The notes: generated from the letters alone by a model not told the origin. A stretch of DNA of 64,000 bases from Ophiosphaerella korrae (GCA_028456385.1 JALNQF010000156.1:1-64000); one strand, 5' to 3'. Counted from the first letter of the stretch, positions 9,293 through 21,662 are shown. Numbers and translations: made by a program.

Positions 9293-11573
9293 TCAAGGCA
9301 AAGACCGCATCAGATTGGAATCCTTCAGCCATGCATCCCACTGCTCCCAGTCGATACCCTCGAATTCATTGTTGCCCATGTTGTAATCCTCGGGCAGCAT
9401 CAGACCAAAGTCCACGTCTGAGTCTTCACCAAACGCCTTCTGGAATGGCTCGCTGAATGGACGACCATCTGCTGCATACGAAACTACGCTCTGCTCGGGA
9501 AGTATAGCTTCTGATGGTTCTTGGGCCCTAGCTGTAACTTCATTAAGAAGGGTCGCCGTCCGAACACTCTTTGCACTACGCGCTTGCCGCTTCTTCTGTA
9601 CCACCTCACGCTGTTGCCGTAGCTGCTGAATGAAACTGGGTACAGGTGGCAATTGGCTTAGCAGCGCTGATTCGCGAGCGTCATATGCCTTGAGGCAAAG
9701 ATTGCCCACAGCTGCATGAATCGGCTTTTTCAGCTCCCTTATCATATCTGGCGTGTTGTCGTACAAAGCGCCAATCAGCCCCCATACTTTGGTGCTATCC
9801 GCCCGGAGTGGATCGGCTCGCAGCGTATCGAGGACATGAATCAATGCATGCCATTGCTGAAAGCACGCCGTGTGCCATGCAAATCGTTTCAGCAAAGGGT
9901 TGGTTTGCACCATGCCATGCTGTTCGATGAGTTTGACACTGATATTCCAGACATATTGACGTTGAGATAGAGGTACATGTTCCATACCGGCCCATCTCCG
10001 CGGATGATTGGTAAGAAAGGCGGTGACATTTATGCCATATCGTGCCACTAGTAGGGTTAGCAAGTGCAACGGCTGCGAAGGATCACAGTATCGCAGGTAT
10101 TTTGTCTCGAGCATTTCTTCCAATTCTTTCACAGCTCCCTCTACCTCAATTTTATTATCACCCATGTCAAGATTCCATTGACTGGAATTCTTTCCTTGCT
10201 TCCGAAACTTCGTCACATGATACGCAGCAAAATTGGCCAGTTCGCATCGAAAAGCAACAAAAACCACGTCTGTGAGTTTAGTGTGGTTTGTGAGCGATGT
10301 CATACTGGGTGAAGCTCGTCATCGTTGATGTTAGTTGGCCACTTCGCATTATCCGTTGCAGTTTCCAGATCTCGGAACTTAACTAGGCCACAAAGCTCAG
10401 CGGCTCGAAAATCGTTCAGTTTAAGTTGCCACCATACACGCCGGCGAATTTCTGTTTCGAACGGGGAGAGGCCTAGAAATGTCCCATCGCGCTCAAGGCC
10501 CATGCCCTGAGCAATACGAACGGCTACGCCAGTCAATGTCCAGACTGCCCGTGGCTCATAGATTTCTCGGACCGAAAGGAGGTGGAGGACTAATGCTTGA
10601 AGGACGATAAGATTTGTGGTTCCCATAAATTTGGCCCGTGATAACGCGGCTTCCGTGGCAGCAGTGAACCGCGATAGTATGCTTCTACGGCGCTCAGAAA
10701 ACAGTCGTTGGCAGTCGTCATCTTTCAACGACATGATAGCAGCACCATAGACGGCGAACAACAGTGCCTCGAATCCGCGTGATATGTTCCTGGTGTTCAT
10801 CATCGCTCTCTGTAACGCCGGTCGCAAAGTAGGTACATGTACAATCTTTGTCAGTGGGTCGACATTGTCTTCAAATATCTTCCATAACTGCTGTATCATC
10901 TCTAGCGACGGGTGGGTAACCTTCACTTTTGATTTCGATTGGCTGTTGAATATGAAATCATGGTCATCATCTGATTCCCCCAAATCACTTGAAATTTCTG
11001 ATTCGTCTGAGACGTACTCAGATTCGTGCGACTGAGAATGCTGTTAGTATCGGTATTAGCAATGGCTATTTTGGACAACCTACTTCCTCGACCACTCTTC
11101 TCCACAAAGGGCTGCACAAGCTTTAGTCAATGACCCCAAAATTGCAGGACTGCTTACTTTTCGACGAATCTGAAATGGCCTTGATCAGTCCCGGAGGTTA
11201 ATATGCTTCCGTTCTGCTCTGCCTTCATTTCGGTCATAGAGAGGGTCTGAAAATTAGTATTTGCTTGACTGAGTGTATCAATCTCACGGGCCTGGATATC
11301 ATTGGTAGTATCTACCAGCTCGCTTGTGTTTATGCCATGTTTCTGGAGGAGAGCCTCGTATTGACTGAGCCTATCAGTAAGGAGTTGAACTTTGACACGT
11401 TTACGTTTCTTTTGTGGCGATTTTGTTGTATTATAGACGCAGTCAACGCGATGCCTAGTGCAAGCACTGCAAGGTTTGTGTCGATCGCATCTGACTTTCC
11501 GCTCGGCACAGCGGATACAGGAGAACGTAGGCCTACTATAGGACTTTGGGGAGCAAGATATTGAATCTGCCAT
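9293..11573 (-). pseudogene. Zn2Cys6 fungal transcription factor with one apparent frameshift
   Basis: Exon 1 is 11573-11158, exon 2 is 11111-11084 (28 nt) and exon 3 begins at 11031. The introns are 46 and 52 nt with good branch sites (TTGACTAAAG, ACTAACA). The Zn2Cys6 cluster is C19-x2-C22-x6-C29-x5-C35-x2-C38-x6-C45, followed by a basic stretch (KSPQKKRKRVK) and a possible coiled coil. The middle region carries Fungal_trans (PF04082) signatures such as MGLERDGTFLGLSPFETEIR and RRRVWWQLK. After NINDDELHP the frame ends at a TGA (10302-10300), while the +1 frame continues at once as MTSLTNHTKLTD and runs to 9293. One missing base near 10304 explains this exactly, and the corrected length would be 727 residues. 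No intron solves it. It is either a very recent pseudogene or a base-call error. Confidence 0.8.
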
Positions 11574-12161
11574 TGAATCTCGGTAAAACTAGTTCATATG
11601 ATAGATTACTGCTACAAGATACAGGATGGAAGTCATTGAGTTGTTGCCATTATTGTTATGCGCTATTTATCAGTGTTAACTACATTCGGAGAAGCGTCAA
11701 AACAGATTGCCCGAGATCGAAGAAACCCGAGATCCATCAACGCCCGAATCGCTAGAAATCCGAAGCTTTTTCACAAATCATCTTGAGCTCCACTATACGT
11801 AATGAACATGTTTTTCCTCACCCCAGAAATGGTACCTTGCATTGTTTTACCACTTCTACATTCCCCTTACAGACAACCCGGACTTTGTCATGCGCGTCTT
11901 GATTAGTGGAGCAGGCATCGCCGGACCTTCGCTGGCATGGTTTCTCTCAAAGACTGGTGCACGTATCACTATTGTCGAGAAGAGCAAATCCCTTCCTCCA
12001 CATGGCCAGAATGTTGATCTTCAAGGTAGTCAAGAGTTTAACTCACCCTACTTTAACTAAAAATGCATTTTACTATTCTTTCTTGGGGCTATATCTCACA
12101 AAAAAGGAAAATGGGTATCATCCTTACTTGTCGTAGACACTTGCTGATACTCTCCAGTATT

Positions 12162-12275
12162 CCTGAGCCTGTATGAGTGAAGTAGTAGGGGCTTTGAAAC
12201 CACCAAATGCATCTACCATATACGTCCTCGGTTGCTTGCGGGGCACTGTCGTCGCCAAAGATTTCCGTCTCAAAG
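12162..12275 (+). repeat. Dispersed repeat, copy 1 (second copy inverted at 27,004-27,105)
   Basis: This segment, which contains GCTTTGAAACCACCAA and GTTGCTTGCGGGGCAC, matches the reverse complement of 27,004-27,105 over about 105-110 bp, with differences that are mostly transitions. It lies in the foreign DNA inside the monooxygenase pseudogene. The other copy lies just upstream of a broken gene on the minus strand, so this may be a captured promoter or a short mobile element. Confidence 0.65.
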
Positions 12276-12329
12276 GTGATTCACTATCAAATCTTCACGA
12301 TAATAACACCCACAGTGAGTCAAAAACAA

Positions 12330-13320
12330 ATTATATAATCAATCACGCGCCCGCTGTTGCCAAAGTGAGCGTTTGCTTGCATCTATGCGGCTTGGCACTG
12401 AGGTGCCCTGTAAAACTTTGCTCGCTCGTTCCCTCTTTTGCTTTCTCGGCATGGTCTCCTTCTCGCCCCTCAACTGGAGATAAAGACCACTGGGCGCACC
12501 TCAGCAGTGCAAGTTGACAGGAAGGAAAGACTCTCACCCCCTCCTCTTTCTGTTCTTCGTTGAGCAGGATAGAAAGTTGTTACTCTACAGAGTTTTGCCA
12601 GACCCCCGGTTCCTCGCCCAGCTCGACTGCACTTGTGCGGCCGATCCCGGCAGGTTCTGCTTTCCTTCGTGACGACTTGTTCGCACGTCGGATTTCTCTC
12701 TCTCTCTTTTCGCTATGGCGAGAAAAAACAATGCCTCTAGATGCGGTAAAAAGCCACAGGCAGCGCCAAGCAATCAAGGTGATGCGCCTCGTCCGCCTGC
12801 ATAGGCAGCCGAGCCAAACGTCACTCAAGAGGCCACAAACGCGCTCACTGATAGTCTGAGAAACACGAGCATAAATGAAAATACCCAGACCGTGACTGAT
12901 GGGTTTGACTACCTCTTGGATGGCGATCAAGAGATGACAGAGCAGCCTGTCCCTGAGGAGCCTCGTCCTGAGGATCAGCCTCTTCCTGAGAGTGAACAGT
13001 CAGGTTTCGCAGATTCCGCCGGCGAATTCGTGCCTGGTGCAATGGACGAGTTTGACCGCGAGATGAAAGACGCATCCGAGAAGGCTAGTGACGAGGAGAT
13101 GGAAGATGCTTACCCGATGCGCAAGCGCGTCATTCTGACAATGGCACCTCAGATGAGGTGACTAGAGCTGAGCTCGCGGCCCTCGAAAAGGATTACTACC
13201 CCACGACCATCAACATCGGCGCAGTAGGCCCAAAGGGCCGTCGGGCGGAGACCTGGGTGGTGCCCACTGCGAATATTTTTGCCTTGAGGGGCAGTGATAT
13301 CGCGACCCGGTTCCTTCCCG
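12330..13320 (+). mobile_element. Inserted DNA with a broken acidic ORF, possible retroelement remnant
   Basis: This DNA separates the two halves of the FAD monooxygenase. It has a pyrimidine-rich leader (12,420-12,560), then an ATG at 12,715 opening MARKNNASRCGKKPQ. That frame meets one TAG (12,802-12,804) and continues through an acidic region (QEATNALTD, DYLLDGDQEMTEQPVPEEP, EMKDASEKASDEEMEDAYP). A -1 shift near 13,140 leads to SDEVTRAELAALEKDYYPTT and GAVGPKGRRAETWVVPT. The order leader, basic start, acidic middle resembles the first ORF of non-LTR retrotransposons, but no reverse transcriptase is present and I cannot name the family. A captured host gene fragment is equally possible. Confidence 0.4.
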
Positions 13321-13637
13321 ACGACTGCAGCCGACTTTTATTTCCATCCAATCCACCAAATCAAAATGTCTAAGTGGTCACATAGCCGCGTCGTTTGTCT
13401 AGGGGATACTGCATATGCACCATCGTCACTCACCGGCATGGGGACTCCACTAGCCATTACGGGGGCTTATGTTTTAGCCAGGGAATTGAGCTTACTCCAG
13501 GATGGTGAGAATCCGGCCAAGGCGCTTCCACATACGAAAGCAAGTTCCGCCCATTCGTTGAAGAGTCTCAAGAAATACCTTTCTTCGTTCCGGCTATAGG
13601 ACATCCGAAGACTGCGTGGAAGAGGTGGCTGATGTAG

Positions 13638-14756
13638 CTCTTTCTCTGGTGCTTCTCTAGATTTGTCATACTTCTTGTGTTAAGAGTTGATTGCTTAGTA
13701 ACGCAAACAAGAACGACGATTTCCCCTTGCCACAATACGCAGTGTTTACTGAGAACAGATTAGGATGAGGCAGGAGTGTTATGCACATGCAGGTACCTCT
13801 GCTTACAGCACCATTAGTTAGCTGAAATGAAGCTGTAATTATCCCGTATCCCATTGGAAATATGCCTGTCGCCCTGTTTTTTTTAGACAAGTCGATTATC
13901 GCTCTCTACTCCGCAACTAATATGAGGCTACCAGGAGTACCGTGTTTTGGGGCGCTAACTAATCCCAAACCATTCCCGCGGAAGCTTAGAACCAGACCCA
14001 TGTGCCGATCGCCCATGTTTTTAGTCACCCAGCCATCTCTCAAGTGTCTTCATCTCCACTGTCTACTATACGTTAGCAGCAAGGCCTGGCCACAGAAAGT
14101 CAACCTTTGTACGAAAACATGCGCATACCATGCTATCGGGGGAAAGTCAATCAAGATACTAGTTGACCATCGTTAGGCAGGTTAGTATGTAGCCTTCTGT
14201 CATCACGATCGATGGCCCGTGAAGGTTTGCATACTGTTTCAAAGCCCCACTTGATATTCCGTTCTTTGGTTTCCACGTGCGACGAGGACAGAAAGCTAAT
14301 TGATCCTCCAACGCTTCGGCGACCTTGATCTCCGATCAGGAAGTTTAGGGCGCTGGCGGTCCGATGCTAGTGCACGAGAGATTTGCCGTAGATCATAGTC
14401 GAGAACTTGCTCAGCGAATGAGCAGCATTGCTACCACAGACTACCTAAAGTTTGGGCGTCCGACGGCGCAGTGGTAGTTTTACATGGGCTTGAGTGCTTA
14501 AGTAGCGTGATGGCGACTTCGAGTGTGCAGTATCATGGATGGCTGAAACGCTAAGGATAGTTCGCAAGGCAGGACACTTGGTAATGGGATACATCTATAT
14601 CGTCTCCTCGGATCTCCGCTCCCTGTAGGTTGTCGGCTTATGCTGCACGCACGCAACCCTTTCTTCAACGAATTTATGAAGCAACAACGTTGAAAAGTAC
14701 CGGAAGATGCCTGACTGATTTACTTCAATATATAGCGGTCGAAGGTGGGAACTATC
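13638..14756. other. Intergenic region without a recognised gene
   Basis: About 1.1 kb on neither strand suggestive of a coding exon. Its right end must hold the promoter of the Pth11-like gene. Confidence 0.45.
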
Positions 14757-16213
14757 ATGGAAAGCCGCCGTGGTGAAGTGCTGTCGGTAGCGACGTTGTT
14801 CTTCATACTCGCATGGTTGACTGTCAGCTTGCGATGCTACGTCCGAGGAATTCTTCAGAAAACTTGGGGCGTCGATGACTATTACATGGTTGCAACACTG
14901 GTAAGGTTGGCTACCAAATCAATATTATGGGCTTCGCTGACTATATATTCTAGCTTGTATTTACGATGTATTTGGTCTGCCAAATCACCGCTGCCGTTCA
15001 CGGTACGGGCCAACATCGAAGTGACTTGACAGATGAAGATGCAAGGGTCGCACTGCTGGTACGTGCCCAAACACCTGTGCAGAATGTACCTTACTAATCA
15101 CTATACAGTTCTGGTATATTTGTGAACTGCTTTACGTACTTGCCAACTGCCTCCTCAAATTCGCGATTGGCTACTTCTATCTCCGAGTTGCGATCCAACG
15201 ATGGCACATTTGGAGCATTCGCATATTGATGATGAGTACAGTCCTATTGGGGCTCATATATTTGTTTTTAGTTATGCTTCAGTGCAGGCCCAGTACGTGC
15301 ACAAGAGGCTAGTCTCATACATTCTGGCGTTCTGACGAGATACAGTCTCTGAGTTCTGGGATAACCACCCAGCTTCAGACAAATGTTTGTCCAAGGGGCC
15401 AACTATTGGTGAGTACTACCTACACATTCCCCTAATTACATGCGAGCGTTCGCTGATCTCGATTTCAAACCCTTAGGCATAACGTATACCCTAGCTGCCG
15501 TCAATGCAGCTGCCGATTGGGCATTCGGTACTCTTCCGTTTTTCATCGTTTGGGACTTGGAAATGAAATTCAAAACCAAGATGCTAGTCGCCGGCATCCT
15601 TGCGTTCGCCGCTATCGGTAGCACTGGCACTGTAGTACGCATGTTCTATATCCATACACTCATGGAGGGAGATGATTTCCTCTACGCGACGACGGACGTG
15701 GCTGTATGGAGCACTGTCGAGCCTGGCATCGGCATTATAGCTGGGAGTATTGCATGTTTGCGACCTCTCTTTCGACTTTGGCTTTTGCGTCTTGGTCTGG
15801 CTGACCCTCCTCGCGAACGACAAAGCCGGACATACTATCGCTCGGGCAGTGGGTCAAAACGCAAAGATCGTCGAGGCTATCGAAGGAGTCTGAGCCCCTC
15901 AGATCTCGTACCCACGGAACTGACTGGCACGACATCGACCGAGATATTTGGCCCTAGGGCTATGATTGACGATAGCGCCCGTTTACCGCCAAAATTACCC
16001 GTTACTAAACTGGACAACGAGTCGGCATCAGAGGGCCAGATTCTCCAGACAGTGACTGTAGAGCACGGATATGAAAGTGAAGCCCGGGAGCGCACCATTT
16101 TCGAGAAGCAGTATGAGCCTCCACCACGATTACAGTTACGCGACAGCTTTCGCAATAGTTTTGCTAGCGGAACACTTTTTAGCCTAGGGAAGTTCCGAAT
16201 CCCGCCACCTTGA
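14757..16213 (+). CDS. Pth11-like / fungal rhodopsin-domain integral membrane protein
   Basis: There are five exons: 14757-14900, 14954-15058, 15109-15292, 15346-15408 and 15477-16213. The introns are 53, 50, 53 and 68 nt, and all phases agree, giving 410 residues. Several hydrophobic helices are visible (VLSVATLFFILAWLTVSLR, FWYICELLYVLANCLLKFAIG, MMSTVLLGLIYLFLVML, MLVAGILAFAAIGSTGTVVR, VEPGIGIIAGSIACLRPLF). Conserved features include WGVDDYYM after helix 1, the loop cysteine in VMLQCRP, and DWAFGTLPFFIVW. The C-terminal ~130 residues are a charged cytoplasmic tail. This is the fungal rhodopsin-domain family (PF20684) that includes Magnaporthe PTH11, a surface-sensing GPCR-like protein. It is intact, and the ligand is unknown. 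Confidence 0.85.
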
Positions 16214-17285
16214 ATTACAGAACATGTCTGGAAATGCTACAGGCCTCCCCCTTACTCGGGGAAGCCTTTCCAATTGTCAGCAAAATGGCCGCTAGCTTTG
16301 CGCGTCTGCCGGAGGATGTACGCGCTCAGATAGCACCTCGACCATAAGTTGATCTGAAGGCTCTATTAGTCATAACTTTACGATATCTGTCCTTCTGTGG
16401 ATAATGTTGACAGGGTTGCCCAATCAGTAATAGGCACGAACGAGATGTTATGAGTGTAACAACATAGGCTCACTTTATGGCTACATGGAATGGAAATATC
16501 CATATCCGCAAGCATGGGGCGCGATAACATGAACACCTGATATTTAGTCAGCAGAAAGACAGGGTCTGAGGGCAGTTGGGGAGGTTAATTTAATTGATTC
16601 TAGCTATTGCGAAATCGCGGAGCTGGTATAAGCCACAAGCGATCCAAAGCCTGCCACGCGTGTCATTGCCTGGCATGTGAGTCTAGTGCTTCGAACTATT
16701 TGGAGGTTTGAATAGGCGAGAGCAGCGGGCAATCACAAAGCGGTTCGTATCTCTCTGCGACGCTGCATATCAAGCTAGGTATCCGTCTTGCGAGAAATGG
16801 CTGAACTCTGTTCAGCCTTAGTACGCCATTCAATGATAGGCTTTACGAATCAAGCGCTGGAGATTCGCACCGTCCCCTCGTGGGTTTGGCGTCACACGGG
16901 CTAGCAACGCCACTCTTAGGGTATTCGGTAATTGACTCGCCTTCCAGTAATATGAAAGTACACCCTCCATCTCTTCTCCACCTTCATCGTCGCTCGTGTG
17001 GCTTGTGTCATTCATGCGTGAATAGCTATGCAGACTTCTGGTGGCTTGCCGCCAGGGTCTCAATCAACAACTTTCTATAACCTGCTTTTGTATTGTGCAG
17101 TATTATAGATCTTTACAAAACTTTGCCTCCCTGTCATTTATGGAGGGAGATTTTTCCATATGTAGCTCGAGAGTCGCTTCGTGAATTCAAAATGTCTTGC
17201 TCATGGCGCCCAGGGTAGAGTTCTGTGTACTTCGTAGCGGCATTGCCGATAGGCGCTGTGGACATATTATAAATTATGCAGCTGT
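16214..17285. other. Intergenic region without a recognised gene
   Basis: About 1.07 kb. A 77-codon minus-strand frame (17063-16830) lacks any family signature, and I see no exon. It separates the convergent Pth11-like gene and the HET pseudogene. Confidence 0.45.
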
Positions 17286-19732
17286 CTATTCTAGATGTAT
17301 GTGCTTCCTAATAGGGCTGGCTGAAAGAAAAGCGTCGATGTGAATACGTCCTATAGAAACGCGTTGCGCTACAGTGCCCCGCCACTCAATCATCATTACA
17401 TTGAAGAGGCACCAAGGATACGAGTCGAGATACTTCTCTGTATCGAAGTATACTGAATGGTGCAATGCTTCAAATCCCGCTCTTACAGGCGGAACGATGC
17501 GTGGCCGAAGCGGAGGGATTTCATAAATGGAATGACCGAGTAGTTCCGCTCCGATTCTAGGATCTGTATTTATGCTCCCACGGCTCAAAACGATGAGTTC
17601 GATACGACCAGAGAACTTCCTACGTTGTTCGACAGACATAAGCCCGGGGTTTGGCGTGTATATATATCCGGCGCTGTGACCGTAACTATCCAGAACTCGT
17701 TACTGATAAATTGTGTGAGCATAGTGAAACTTTTCTTTACGAAGAAATATTTCGTTTGTTACGCCGAAGATAGCAGATAGTGTGACAAAACTAAGGCGGT
17801 AGTGGAAGCTACGTCGGTTGGGTTGCGGTACCAAGTACGTAAAAGGTCGCCGGGAGCCTAAAAAGCTGAGTTCTGTAATCGGGTGTATCCATCGCAATTC
17901 TTCTTGGAAGTTAGTTTTGTAGGTCTATGGGCCTTCCGAATCAAGCTCCTAACTATGGTATATGTCTTGGTTGAGCCTGTGTGAGGCAGAGCCACTATGG
18001 CGGAATTCAAGCGAATTGAACCATATTTGATCGCCTCTTATAGTTATGTCTTCCCAGATGGGCGGTGAGCCCCTGATTGAAAGCGGATGTTCGCGCTCCG
18101 TCATCCACAGATAGCCCGTTGCACCTTTCCAACCTAACCAGCTCCAATTTGGAAACAATGATCTGCCTTTCTCATCAGGCCTACGCACTGCGCTGCCCAC
18201 TGAGCACCACACCGACCCGGCTTCAATCGCGGTATCGGGTATTCCAAAGATGCAGGTGGCACGGTGGAGACTAGCGAAAACGTCAAGAACACCCTGCAGC
18301 GCTCGCTCTACATCTTCTTTTTTTGTGATATTTCTTTCTTAGAATCTTTGATATTACAAGCTCGTGCCCAGTTTGGAAGAAGAACATTTCTCGATTTTCT
18401 GTGCCGATTGGCCACCAGTCATGACGGCAGTTCTCGTCCTCTGTTGTGCTGGTATTCTAGCACCAGTATGTAACTGACTCATCTGTTATGACGAGCATAC
18501 GTTGGGAAAGAAAATTTTCTTGCAAGGTCCTGAAAAAGAGTCACTATGGACTGCGCATCAGCCTCAGACTTGATATGTTCACTCGTACCATGCTCTTGTC
18601 ATCCATGTGGACTTCTCAACTACATCTGAGTAAGGAAGTTGGTTACCAAGAAGTAAATCCCCCTGCTTGGCTAGCACCCTTGTAGCAAACTGTTGAATTT
18701 CTCGGCTTCTAGGCTCGACGCCAGGTAGACCATGAGTTGCATTAGTACTGCAGACCACTTGTATGCATAGGATACTTTCACGGTAAATTTGGCCCATTGC
18801 ATCAATCTGAACAGCCTTGTCCACTGGATCGTCCTGAATGGTACACAACGCATCAACCCAGAGATATGTTTCATGAATGCGCTGCACAAGTGTGATTGCA
18901 TCGCGAATTGTTTTTGGTATTTGGTGTATAACTTTCATCAATGATCCACGCCTCTTCAGCTTTGATGCATTGTGCTTTTCGAGTTTATACTGTCCAACTT
19001 GTCCTCATACGTATGACAAGGTACAATATCTTGCCTGTAGTGGCAAGGGTTCAGTGTTCAGTGTTTTGGCATTGATGCCCCTTATTGGTACGAGTGACGA
19101 TGTATAGCCTTGATTGATCGCCCATCACAGAGCTGAATACGCTCCTTGATCCATTCAAAGCCAATTCTATCTCGTGTTGTAAATCGCCCTGTGCGATTTT
19201 GTGACTTATGCATAGGTCGAAAAGATAAAGTGCGAGGAAGGCCATAACGGACTGCCTTTGTAGCCACACTATGGCGACGGAGCTTGCTAGGAAGATCCGA
19301 CTGTGTACAGATGTAGAGCGCAGATATACGATATGTATTGGTGTAGCGAATTGAACAGATATAGAACGAATCCGAGAATAGTTCGCTCGACAGCAGACAT
19401 TCTCTTTTTACTTAGTATTTTGCATGTTGTAATCCTTTCTCGTAAAGAATATGGTAAGCAATTATTCTGCAGATAAAGCTGCAAAATGGGCATGCTTTCT
19501 TCGTAGATAGCTGCAAAAATGATCCAAGAGATATGTAGTGTTGCTGGCGAGGAAGTAGATTCGTCTTTTCTTGTTGAAATAACCAGATAAAGTCGATGTG
19601 ACGACATGTGCCACACAAAAAGTCCTGGTGATGATCTGGTAAACTAGTCGGGCCTTGGATATACCAACCTGGTCGATCAGATAGAGTAATAGACATACAA
19701 TGTTTATTGAAGTTACGCTCCAGTAGTGGCAC
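17286..19732 (-). pseudogene. Decayed HET-domain gene
   Basis: On the minus strand the pieces of one HET protein appear in the right order but in different frames. The N-terminal cysteine region (FLCGTCRHIDFIWLF, KKACPFCSFICR) lies at 19,460-19,630. Next comes YCTLSYV followed by a stop where the invariant Trp of SYVWG should be (TGA at 19,005-19,007). The core IPKTIRDAITL, YLWVDALCTIQDD and IDAMGQIY follows at 18,940-18,780. MTRAW (about 18,593) then stops, LQENFLSQRMLVITDES follows in another frame, and FPNWSWLGWKGATGYLW lies near 18,150. The tail ends at 17,286. Several stops and frameshifts mean it is not functional. It is a relic distinct from the intact HET gene at 3.4 kb. Confidence 0.8.
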
Positions 19733-20256
19733 GTCAGCGCCATCGTCATGTGCAATCTCGGAATCGCCCTAGGATCCTTCTTGTTCATGATATATTGAAA
19801 GATTTCCATCATCGCTTTCGACCAAAGATACATCATAAGAACCGGAGTTTTAGATTGCATAGCCATTTCGAGCGGCTTGACGTGCACCGCCCGCAGCGGC
19901 TGATACGGCAGAAGGGTTGAGAAGAGCAAGCAAATTAGGAGACCTTCGGGGCTCAATTGCTCAGAGTCCCTCGTTGGCGCTAACTGGGGTAGGGGGTTTA
20001 GATGCCGAGGTGAAGAATTTAGTGGTCGTTCTTGTACTAGGGGTTCTTGGTGAGGCTGTTGGAATCGTGCTCGTGGTTGAACATCCTCTAGAGGCGACTG
20101 TATATTGAATGTTGGCGCTGGATAGACCGGGAGTTGATTTGTCTCGGGCCGAAGTTGTGGCGGAACATGTTGCTGTTTGATGAAAGAATTTTCTCCCGCG
20201 ACTGGATCCGTGAAGTCCTGTGGTAGATTTGGGCGGCGACCGCTGGAATCTAGCGT
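19733..20256 (-). other. Unassigned open stretch upstream of the HET relic
   Basis: One minus-strand frame is open from 20,256 down to 19,462, about 264 codons, but has no ATG in its first 130 codons. It reads a Pro/Gln-rich segment followed by hydrophobic residues. Its last part overlaps, in a different frame, the HET N-terminal cysteine region, so the two cannot both be coding. I recognise no family. It may be part of the same decayed locus. Confidence 0.2.
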
Positions 20257-21662
20257 TTAGCGTTAGGACAAGAAGCTTTCGATATCTTTCGCATCGGAAG
20301 CTTGGGCTGTCTTTCTGGAACTTCTTCAGGAACGAAACCAGTGCCGAAGTCCTAAAGGCTGCTTCTCCAAACTATCACCTCTTTCAGTGCTCCTCAAGGG
20401 CATAAGTGCGGCGTTCGGAGCTGACAATTATGCGGCAATGAGATTGACGTGGAGTGCGTCCATCCAAGGTACTAGTTAGTAGCAAAATAATTTTGAGATT
20501 CGACAAAGACTTTAGGCATCCATCTTGGGTGTTGTATAAGATATATATAATAAATAAAGGATCTTGGGCATGTTTAGTGCGATTGGTCTACCAAGCAAAA
20601 CCCAGTCTCAGCCGCACTCTCTAGCCTTGCGCTTCGGTGGATCTGGCCTTTTTGAGGACGCATACTGACCACGACTCACCAATGATTGGAATCTCAACGA
20701 ACAATATGACTAGCCTCGCCAAGCGATGCTGAGGATAACGGAAGCGAGGATGGTGGACAGATAGTTCATGGTTAGTTTAGCTTAACAATGTAGCGGTAAA
20801 GCATCGTTCTAGACCTTGGCACTTGACCTCCCAGGCGGAATCTGCAAATCCAGCCGGAATGCTCTCTTTTGAGTCCTCACATATAGGGAATTTTTGTTCT
20901 TTTGGTATGTTAGTGTTAGACCAGGCGATAAGGTGAAAGAGGAACGCTTGACCAAACATCCACAGGTCTTGTACTACGAGCAGTGTCAGTTAATCGTGCC
21001 TGCCCAGGTGAACTTCATCGTCACGCCACAGCTAAATATGCAGCCATTAATAAGATGAATACCTTGAGCATTTGGAACCCTCCTCCTTGATACGTCCTCG
21101 GAGAATAGAAGGCTCTAAGAACGGTAGTTCTAGCTGCAAACATGGAATATCACTATGTCTGTCATTGGGCCAGCTGAGATTCTGCCTACTCGTCAACCTG
21201 TGGGAAGATCGGTGGCTTCGAGCGACAACTCGCGATGTCAATGTCAGGAGAGACCAGAGGTTCTATCCCAGGGGACCAGCTTGCACCTACCTTCTTTATA
21301 AAACTCGCCGAAACCCCACGCCTTTAAATCAAATTCTACCCTTGTATGGCTAGCGCGAATCGTCACATGCAGATCAAATCACGACATTCAACCCCACGGT
21401 TTCGTTTCCTCGCAAACGTAAAGACTGCCACCCAAATCTTATCCATTATCAACAAGGCGCCGGGAGATTCGGGATGGAGCTAACAAGCATTGAGCCTCGC
21501 CTTGGAGCAGAGCTCAAGTGCAGCCCAATGGTAACCCACATTGAGGGCAGGGAGCAGGTTGTGCGCTCAGACCTGACACGGTTGGAATATAAAGCCAGGC
21601 TCTTGCATCATTTGGAGCCATGCATCTCGGCTAGTTCAAGACTTAAAAGGTTGTCTCGTTGA
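20257..21662. other. Intergenic region; possible short degenerate coding remnants
   Basis: On the minus strand, 20,959-20,777 reads VQDLWMFGQAFLFHLIAWSN and a short acidic tail, perhaps preceded by another piece at 21,200-21,080. The family is not recognised and the pieces are short. A TATAAA near 21,590 is suitably placed for the transporter gene that follows. Confidence 0.3.

Larger units (their letters stand above)
11890..13637 (+). pseudogene. FAD-dependent monooxygenase gutted by an insertion
   Basis: The N-terminus (11890 to about 12034) begins MRVLISGAGIAGPSLAWFL, a dinucleotide fold with GxGxxG, and continues VEKSKSLPPHGQNVDLQG, the usual point of an intron in this family. The family C-terminus reappears only at about 13,320-13,637: DFYFHPIHQIKMSKWS, the GD motif VVCLGDTAYAPSSLTGMGTPLA, then, after a one-base frameshift near 13,535, SKFRPFVEESQEIPFF and PKTAWKRWLM before TAG. 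About 250-270 codons of the catalytic middle are missing and are replaced by roughly 1.3 kb of unrelated DNA. The gene cannot be functional. Family: class A flavoprotein hydroxylases (PF01494). Confidence 0.85.

Noticed and set aside
10268..10303. 36-nt GT..AG intron to repair the Zn2Cys6 factor
   Set aside because: Too short for this genome's introns (46-68 nt), and the join gives the wrong frame; a missing base explains the break better.
14465..14540. tRNA-like GGCGCAGTGGTAG string
   Set aside because: It resembles an A box, but no proper B box (GGTTCGANNCC) or acceptor-stem pairing is found at the right distance.
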